Shown piece after piece: positions 8,787 to 12,948 of a stretch of 12,948 bases of DNA. The notes under the pieces are model-generated. The model was not told where the DNA came from. It searched no databases and saw nothing but the letters and a program-made list of their open reading frames with translations. Location: the NCBI GenBank assembly GCA_003497505.1, contig DNNV01000031.1, positions 1 through 12,948 on the forward strand, read 5' to 3'. Each line of letters opens with the position of its first letter. The stretch's first letter is position 1. This stretch comes from Clostridiales bacterium (lineage in GTDB: Bacteria; Bacillota; Clostridia; Tissierellales; Sedimentibacteraceae). A program made the position numbers and the translations under genes.

Positions 8787-9493
8787 TACCACTCAATCCT
8801 TTCCGCCGGAATAGGATTCAAATTCGCCGAAACCTCCGTAATTTTTCCGCTTCTCATCTTTATTACCTTGTCAGCCATCTGTGAAATCGAAGAGTTATGC
8901 GTAATAAGAATTACTGTATTTCCGTATTTGAGATTCACATCTTTGAGAACCTTCAGTATTTGTATTCCTGTCTCAAAGTCGAGAGCCCCTGTAGGCTCAT
9001 CACAAAGCAGAATCTGCGGATTCTTTGCAACCGCCCTTGCGATAGCAACCCTCTGTTGCTCTCCCCCGCTCATTTGAGAAGGAAAGTGGTCAGCTCTGTC
9101 TCCAAGCCCTACAGCATCCATAACCTCATCCGTATCTATTGCATTTTCACACAACTCTGCAGCAAGCTCAACATTCTCCTTAGCTGTAAGTGTGGACATC
9201 AGGTTATAAAACTGAAATACAAAACCTATTCTGTCTCTTCTGTAATAAGTGAGCTCCTTGTCGCTCATATCTGTTATTAGTCCACCATTGAAATATACCT
9301 TGCCCTCCGTAGGAGTATCCATGCCTCCTATTATATTTAAAAGTGTACTTTTTCCAGAGCCGCTGGGCCCAAGTATTACCACAAATTCACCCTTTTGCAC
9401 CTCAAAACTTGCATCCTTAAGAGCCTTTACGGTTACTTCGCCCATCTGATAATCCTTATTTATATTTTCGGCTTTTAAAACTACTTCACCCAT
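8786..9493 (-). CDS. ABC transporter ATP-binding protein, LolD/MacB type
   Basis: This complete 235-residue nucleotide-binding subunit powers the adjacent permease from the cytoplasmic face. It has Walker A GPSGSGKST (42-50), Q-loop Gln94 in FVFQFYNL, the signature MSGGEQQRVAIARA (141-154), Walker B ILLCDEPTGALD (161-172) and switch His199 in LITHN. The Cys before the catalytic Asp-Glu pair and the EPTGALD D-loop are usual for the LolD/MacB/FtsE subfamily that pairs with FtsX-type permeases. All catalytic residues appear intact. The ATG at 9491-9493 has AGGAGG about 7 nt upstream. The gene starts 11 nt after the TetR stop and its own stop overlaps the permease ATG, so the three are almost certainly cotranscribed and should be controlled by the TetR protein. 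Confidence 0.94.
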   Translation of the reverse strand: MGEVVLKAENINKDYQMGEVTVKALKDASFEVQKGEFVVILGPSGSGKSTLLNIIGGMDTPTEGKVYFNGGLITDMSDKELTYYRRDRIGFVFQFYNLMSTLTAKENVELAAELCENAIDTDEVMDAVGLGDRADHFPSQMSGGEQQRVAIARAVAKNPQILLCDEPTGALDFETGIQILKVLKDVNLKYGNTVILITHNSSISQMADKVIKMRSGKITEVSANLNPIPAERIEW

Positions 9494-9504
9494 ACAGTCA
9501 CCTC

Positions 9505-10110
9505 CTATGCAATAATTCCGTACATAACGATATTTATCAATCGTATGTATTCATTTTTTATAACTTCATATATCTTTTCAATGCCTTCCGTATCGTTTGC
9601 CAGGTGCGACAAGCACCTTTTTTCAATTGTATCAGTAATTGATGACACCAGTGTAACGATATCTGATGAAAGAACATCCTCTTTGAGCGGCAAATCCTTT
9701 ATCATATCCACTATAATATTTATTCCCATCTGCCTCAATTCTGAATTTCTATGTTCTAATTTTTTCATCATTTTTTTTGGTGTATTATAGAAGCTTTTAA
9801 TCAGAATCCTGTAATGCATGGGATTTTTTAAAAAGAAGCTGTATTTTAATTCCGTCATTTTAATTAACGCATCAATGAATTCTAAATCATCAAACTTTAC
9901 ATTGTTAAACTCTTCAAGAATATCATCTATACACTTATTTACGGCAAAAAGGTACAAATTTTCCTTACTGCCATAATAATGAAATATGAGTCCTTTAGAT
10001 ACTTCTGCATCCTTGCTTATCCTGTCAGTGCTTGCTTTATCAAATCCGTGTTCAGAGAATTCCTTAAGGCCTGCCCACAATATTTTATCTTTTTTTGTTT
10101 CATCTATCAC
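9505..10110 (-). CDS. TetR-family transcriptional regulator of the export operon
   Basis: This 201-residue protein is normal in length for the family. The N-terminal helix-turn-helix covers about residues 7-52. It includes FSEHGFDKASTDRIS, the turn and recognition region DAEVSKGLIFHYY, and the ending GSKENLYLF, which closely match the TetR N-terminal consensus. The rest is a helical ligand-binding and dimer domain with no recognisable subfamily, so the inducer is unknown. The start is GTG at 10108-10110, set by GGAGG 7 nt upstream. As first gene of the unit, directly behind a promoter with two inverted repeats of TetR-operator form, it is expected to repress its own transcription and that of the export genes. 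Activation cannot be excluded, but operators over the -35 box and the start site favour repression. Confidence 0.93.
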   Translation of the reverse strand: MIDETKKDKILWAGLKEFSEHGFDKASTDRISKDAEVSKGLIFHYYGSKENLYLFAVNKCIDDILEEFNNVKFDDLEFIDALIKMTELKYSFFLKNPMHYRILIKSFYNTPKKMMKKLEHRNSELRQMGINIIVDMIKDLPLKEDVLSSDIVTLVSSITDTIEKRCLSHLANDTEGIEKIYEVIKNEYIRLINIVMYGIIA

Positions 10111-10117
10111 ATATATG

Positions 10118-10122
10118 CCTCC
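10118..10122 (-). promoter_or_regulatory. Ribosome binding site fixing the GTG start of the TetR gene
   Basis: GGAGG on the minus strand lies 7 nt before GTG 10108-10110. An ATG overlapping this GTG by two bases is in another frame and meets TGA within two codons, so GTG is the usable initiator. Confidence 0.75.
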
Positions 10123-10127
10123 TATTC

Positions 10128-10145
10128 ATTGACCATCCAGTCAAT
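10128..10145. promoter_or_regulatory. TetR operator, start-site-proximal inverted repeat
   Basis: ATTGAC-CATCCA-GTCAAT is an 18-bp inverted repeat with perfect 6-bp arms. It covers the expected transcription start (about 10142) of the TetR-led operon. It shares its arms and part of its centre with the second copy, whose centre is 33 bp away, roughly three helical turns. Binding of the TetR protein is inferred from position and symmetry. Confidence 0.8.
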
Positions 10146-10148
10146 CAC

Positions 10149-10177
10149 ATTATATATTATATTGACCGCGCAGTCAA
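10149..10177 (-). promoter_or_regulatory. Sigma-A-type promoter of the TetR-led export operon
   Basis: On the minus strand, TTGACT (10177-10172) is followed by 17 nt and TATAAT (10154-10149). This is one mismatch from the ideal -35, a perfect -10 and optimal spacing. Transcription should begin near 10142, giving a leader of about 30 nt before the GTG start. The -35 hexamer lies inside one operator and the start site in the other. Confidence 0.88.
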
Positions 10178-10181
10178 TATA
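10158..10181. promoter_or_regulatory. TetR operator, -35-overlapping inverted repeat
   Basis: The core ATTGAC-CGCGCA-GTCAAT (10161-10178) extends to 9-bp arms, TATATTGAC and GTCAATATA. It contains the -35 box, so a bound regulator would block RNA polymerase. Read on the minus strand its centre is TTGACTGCGCGGTCAA, close to the GACNG-type palindromes seen for many TetR proteins. The longer arms suggest it may be the stronger of the two sites. Confidence 0.82.
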
Positions 10182-10201
10182 TGTATGGAGACACATATAA
10201 A

Positions 10202-10219
10202 AAAGGCTATTCAGCCTTT
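10202..10219 (-). terminator. Intrinsic terminator after the ABC-F gene
   Basis: On the minus strand a perfect 7-bp stem, AAAGGCT with AGCCTTT around a 4-nt loop, begins 5 nt after the ABC-F stop codon. The last three T of the stem run straight on into three more, and the tail continues A/T-rich. It should end the GNAT/ABC-F transcript just before the next promoter. Confidence 0.8.
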
Positions 10220-10224
10220 GATAT

Positions 10225-12018
10225 TTATATTTTTTGATTTTCTATTTGCTCAGCCAGGTCATTTAGATAAACCCATCTGTCCATTTTTTCTTTAAGCAGT
10301 TCCTCGGCGAGCTGCTTTTCATTCATCAATGCCTGAAGCTTGACATAGTCCGCAGAGTTTTTTTCCAGCTGCTCTTCAAAATCGGCAATTTTGGCTTCAA
10401 TATCAGCTATGTCATCATCTATGGTATTATATTCGACCTGCTCCTTATAAGAAAACTTCAGCTTTCTGGATTTTTCCCTGGACTCCTTAACAGCTTTCTT
10501 TTCATCTCTGACCTCGTCCGCATCTGCCTCTTTAAAGACCCTTACAGCTATATAATCAGAATATCCTCCGTTGTACTCATTCACTTTGCCTGTTCCGTCT
10601 CCGGACAGCTCCAATACCGTATTCACAACCTTATCAAGAAAATACCTGTCATGAGATACTGTTATTACCGCACCTTCAAAGCTTTCAAGATAGTCCTCCA
10701 AAATTGTCAGCGTCTCTATGTCCAAATCATTGGTTGGCTCATCTAAAAGCAATATATTCGGGGATTTCATCAATATGCCCAGCAAAAACAGCCTGCGCCT
10801 CTCCCCTCCCGACAACTTTTCAATTAAGTTATACTGCATATCGGAAGTAAACAGAAACTTTTCAAGCATCTGTGAAGCGGTAATTTTTCCTTCCTTAGTT
10901 TCCACAATCTCCGCAATATCTTTGATATAGTCAACAACTCTCTGAGAAGCATCGATACTGTCCGGCTCCTGTGAAAAGTATCCAATTTTTACGGTACTCC
11001 CTACATCTACACTGCCCTTGTCTGGCGCTATGCGTCCCGCTGTCATATTAAGCAGCGTTGTTTTTCCAGCTCCGTTATTCCCTACAATCCCGATTCTGGC
11101 ATCTCTTAGAACGATATATTCAAAATCATCCACAATTTTAACACCGTTAAAACTTTTGGATATTTTATTTATTTCAATGGTCTTTTTACCCAATCTTGAT
11201 GCTGCCGAGCTCATACCCAGTTTTTCGTCTCTTACATCCTCAAGGCTGTCCTTCAGCTTTTCAAATTCCTGTATTCTTCCCTTTGCCTTAGTTCCTCTTG
11301 CCCTTGCACCTCTTTGAATCCATGCAAGCTCTTTTTTATACAATACCTGCTTTTTCTTTTCTGATGCGGCATCCATATTTTCACGAAGAGATTTAAGCTC
11401 CAAAAACTTTGAATAATTTCCGTCATAAGAGTACATTTCACCTTTGTCAAGCTCAATTATTCTGTTTGATACACGGTCTAAAAAGTATCTGTCGTGGGTG
11501 ACCATCAGTATGGCTCCGCTGTATCTAATAAGATAGTTTTCAAGCCATGCAATCATATCATTGTCCAGGTGGTTTGTAGGCTCATCCAGTATCAATAAAT
11601 CGCACGGATTTACCAGTGCTGCAGCAATGGCAACTCTTTTTCTCTGTCCCACTGAAAGCAGCTTAACATCCTTATCGAATTCTGTTATTCCCAATTTATT
11701 TAATACAGTCTTTGCCTCATATTCCATGAGCTGCCTTGTTTCATTGCCGGAATTTATAAACACCTGCTCCAGCACTGTGGTATTTTCATTAAACTCAGGC
11801 GACTGCGGCAGGTAGCATACTCTGGAGCCACTGCTGTAAACAACCCTCCCGCTGTCGGGCTCCTCAATTTTTGCCGCTATTTTCAGCAGCGTTGACTTTC
11901 CGGTTCCGTTTACACCTACGAAGCCTATTTTATCTCTGTCGTTTATATATAAATTTATGTTATTGATAAGCTTTTTTTCACTGAAGCTTTTTGAAATGTT
12001 TTCAAGTGTTAAAATCAT
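10225..12018 (-). CDS. ABC-F family ATPase, Uup type
   Basis: This 597-residue soluble protein has two ABC domains and no membrane segments, so it is an ABC-F factor acting on ribosomes (or, for Uup, also linked to DNA processes) rather than a transporter subunit. Domain 1 has Walker A GVNGTGKST (35-43), signature LSVGQRKR (121-128), LLILDEPTNHLD and THDRYFLD. The linker, about 200-280, includes WIQRGARARGTKAKGR, typical of Uup. Domain 2 has GNNGAGKTT (313-321), LSGGERRR (402-409), LLLDEPTNDLD and SHDRYFLD. A Lys/Glu-rich C-terminal coiled coil starting KLKFSYKEQ (519-597) is the Uup DNA-binding-like tail. The first signature has Val where Gly is usual. The start is ATG 12016-12018 with AAGGA 7 nt upstream, 14 nt after the GNAT stop. 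Antibiotic-resistance ABC-F proteins are related, but the tail and linker favour the housekeeping Uup group. Confidence 0.92.
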   Translation of the reverse strand: MILTLENISKSFSEKKLINNINLYINDRDKIGFVGVNGTGKSTLLKIAAKIEEPDSGRVVYSSGSRVCYLPQSPEFNENTTVLEQVFINSGNETRQLMEYEAKTVLNKLGITEFDKDVKLLSVGQRKRVAIAAALVNPCDLLILDEPTNHLDNDMIAWLENYLIRYSGAILMVTHDRYFLDRVSNRIIELDKGEMYSYDGNYSKFLELKSLRENMDAASEKKKQVLYKKELAWIQRGARARGTKAKGRIQEFEKLKDSLEDVRDEKLGMSSAASRLGKKTIEINKISKSFNGVKIVDDFEYIVLRDARIGIVGNNGAGKTTLLNMTAGRIAPDKGSVDVGSTVKIGYFSQEPDSIDASQRVVDYIKDIAEIVETKEGKITASQMLEKFLFTSDMQYNLIEKLSGGERRRLFLLGILMKSPNILLLDEPTNDLDIETLTILEDYLESFEGAVITVSHDRYFLDKVVNTVLELSGDGTGKVNEYNGGYSDYIAVRVFKEADADEVRDEKKAVKESREKSRKLKFSYKEQVEYNTIDDDIADIEAKIADFEEQLEKNSADYVKLQALMNEKQLAEELLKEKMDRWVYLNDLAEQIENQKI

Positions 12019-12032
12019 GTAATTATCCTTTA

Positions 12033-12605
12033 TTAAATATTTGAGCCCGGTGTCTTCCTGCACATATCATAAGCTAACTCATAATAATGATTATTGTTGA
12101 AATCAAATGTCTTTATAACCTCAAGACCTAATTTACCGGTATGTGCGGCATATGACCGGGGATTTACTTTATTTATGAATGTTACCAATACAGAAAATCT
12201 GTCCTTCATCTGCAGCCTTGAAAATTCAAATATATTAGGCAGCACTTCCTTTCCCCTGTATTCGACGTCAATACATACAGGACCGTATTGATAGGAATTA
12301 TCCACAGACAGAATTTGGCCCTTATACTCTATATTCGGCAAATCGCTTATCATTTTTTCAAATAAAGGCCATGCGGACCAGAAATGCCAGGATGCTGCCA
12401 TTGCATATGCCACTATTTTATCGCCGTCACAGGCTATTGCAAGCCCGTTTTCCTTTTCAATAAGCATCTTAAATTGCTCTTCTGAAAACAATGTTGTAAC
12501 AAAGCCATCCGCTTTATCATTTTCATTTATTGTAGACACATGATATCTTTTTTGCAGTTCAGAAACACCTGCAATATCCTTTACCGTTGCATTCCTGTAT
12601 TCCAT
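12033..12605 (-). CDS. GNAT-like acetyltransferase with an altered acetyl-CoA loop
   Basis: This 190-residue protein has the outline of a GCN5-related N-acetyltransferase. It opens with RNATVKDIAGVSELQKR, then IACDGDKIVAYAMA (strand with central G-K/V), the acetyl-CoA strand and loop YGPVCIDVEYRGKEVL (107-122), and a C-terminal NPRSYAAHTGKLGLEVI (148-164) that matches GNAT motif B. In the pyrophosphate loop the usual R-G-K-G is R-G-K-E, so activity may be reduced or the cofactor bound differently. No specific substrate can be named. The start is ATG 12603-12605, with a purine-rich GGAGAGGCAGG upstream at a rather long distance. It is first of a two-gene unit with the ABC-F gene, 14 nt apart. 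Confidence 0.75.
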   Translation of the reverse strand: MEYRNATVKDIAGVSELQKRYHVSTINENDKADGFVTTLFSEEQFKMLIEKENGLAIACDGDKIVAYAMAASWHFWSAWPLFEKMISDLPNIEYKGQILSVDNSYQYGPVCIDVEYRGKEVLPNIFEFSRLQMKDRFSVLVTFINKVNPRSYAAHTGKLGLEVIKTFDFNNNHYYELAYDMCRKTPGSNI

Positions 12606-12643
12606 GAAATTTACCTGCCTCTCCGAATAAAATAATCTATTTT

Positions 12644-12652
12644 ATTATATCA
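12644..12652 (-). promoter_or_regulatory. Extended -10 promoter of the GNAT/ABC-F unit
   Basis: The minus strand reads TG-A-TATAAT, a perfect -10 with the TGn extension, about 40 nt ahead of the GNAT start. No good -35 at 16-18 nt is visible, which an extended -10 can tolerate. Confidence 0.6.
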
Positions 12653-12771
12653 CACTTTAATTGACAATAAAAGAAATAGCTTTTCAAAGCAAACAAAGAA
12701 ATTACATCATATAAGTTATAATTAACCTGCGGACGCTGTAATTAAATCTTTCCTTCTTGATATTTACAAAG

Positions 12772-12777
12772 TATAAT
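12772..12777 (+). promoter_or_regulatory. Possible -10 box for the metallo-hydrolase gene
   Basis: TATAAT lies 28 nt before the ATG at 12806 in the plus orientation. The hexamer at the right distance for a -35 (TTTCCT) is weak and there is no TGn extension, so the call is tentative. The rest of the 200-nt divergent spacer (12606-12805) shows no RNA gene, riboswitch or clear operator. Confidence 0.4.
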
Positions 12778-12805
12778 AGATTAAAGTACATCAAAAGAGG
12801 TTAAT

Positions 12806-12948
12806 ATGGAGCTGAATAAAATTACAGACAGAATTTACTGGCTGCCCAATGAAAAGGAAAATGACAGACCGGTGCTTGCATATATCAGAGGAGACATATA
12901 TTCACTTGCTGTCGATGCAGGAAATTCTGCTGAACACGTAAAGAAATT
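12806..12948 (+). CDS. Metallo-beta-lactamase-fold hydrolase, N-terminal part (3' end outside window)
   Basis: Only 47 codons are visible. They begin MELNKITDRIYWLPN and continue with RPVLAYIRGD, YSLAVDAGNS and AEHVKK. The ITDRIYWLP opening, the short strands and the VDAGNS turn match the first strands of MBL-fold hydrolases, where the Asp of the VDAG turn closes the N-terminal sheet. The zinc-binding HxHxDH motif would come later, beyond the edge, so metal binding and catalysis cannot be checked. The start has AGAGG 5 nt upstream. The gene is divergent from the GNAT/ABC-F unit and may share regulation through the 200-nt spacer. The substrate is unknown. Confidence 0.75.
   Translation, partial: MELNKITDRIYWLPNEKENDRPVLAYIRGDIYSLAVDAGNSAEHVKK

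Noticed and set aside
12019..12063. GTG giving an ABC-F protein 15 residues longer and overlapping the GNAT gene
   Set aside because: The ATG at 12016-12018 has AAGGA at a good distance and starts directly with the usual MILTLENISKSF; the extension resembles no ABC-F N-terminus.
12661..12666. TTGACA on the plus strand as a -35 box for the metallo-hydrolase gene
   Set aside because: No -10 sequence lies 16-18 nt downstream, and the site is about 140 nt before the gene.
12719..12745. Direct repeat TAATTAA with a 20-bp period in the divergent spacer
   Set aside because: The unit is short, A/T only and nearly self-complementary, so chance occurrence is likely; not enough to call an operator.

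Overview
The window is AT-rich and gene-dense, with A/T-rich spacers, strong AGGAGG-type ribosome binding sites, occasional TTG and GTG starts and short operon gaps. With the protein families present (Uup-type ABC-F, MocR regulator, COG2509-type flavoprotein, stand-alone HlyD-like adaptor with a FtsX permease), this suggests a low-GC Firmicute, probably of the class Clostridia. That placement is inferred from composition and family resemblance; there is no rRNA or other marker gene to fix it.

Layout, left to right. (1) 1-999, plus strand: the C-terminal aminotransferase-like part of a MocR/GntR-type regulator, cut by the left edge. (2) A hairpin at 1010-1030 separates it from the convergent genes on the minus strand. 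(3) 10110 down to 1037, minus strand: a probable transcription unit reading TetR regulator, ABC ATPase, double-size FtsX/MacB-like permease, HlyD/MacA-like adaptor, FAD-dependent dehydrogenase and, after a longer 73-nt gap, a SERCA-like Ca2+ P-type ATPase. The first five genes are separated by 28 nt or less or overlap. (4) 12605 down to 10225, minus strand: a second unit of a GNAT-like acetyltransferase and a Uup-type ABC-F ATPase, closed by a good intrinsic terminator at 10202-10219. (5) 12806 to the right edge, plus strand: the start of a metallo-beta-lactamase-fold hydrolase, divergent from the GNAT gene.

The best regulatory signal is at 10128-10181. Two nearly identical inverted repeats, ATTGAC-N6-GTCAAT, sit on a near-consensus sigma-A promoter (TTGACT, 17 nt, TATAAT). 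One covers the -35 box and the other the expected start site, just ahead of the TetR gene. This strongly suggests an autoregulated, inducible export operon. The regulator would sense a compound, and the ATPase, permease and adaptor would export it or a related envelope substrate. The flavoprotein may act on the same compound or belong to the same stress response. The Ca2+ ATPase may only be a neighbour.

I see no CRISPR array, insertion sequence, phage gene, tRNA or rRNA. Most genes belong to known families. The points most worth following up are the dual operator, the flavoprotein with a four-cysteine cluster inside an efflux operon, and the pseudo-dimeric permease paired with an adaptor. Gene ends given here use starts re-chosen from ribosome binding sites, so several are shorter than the longest open frame.
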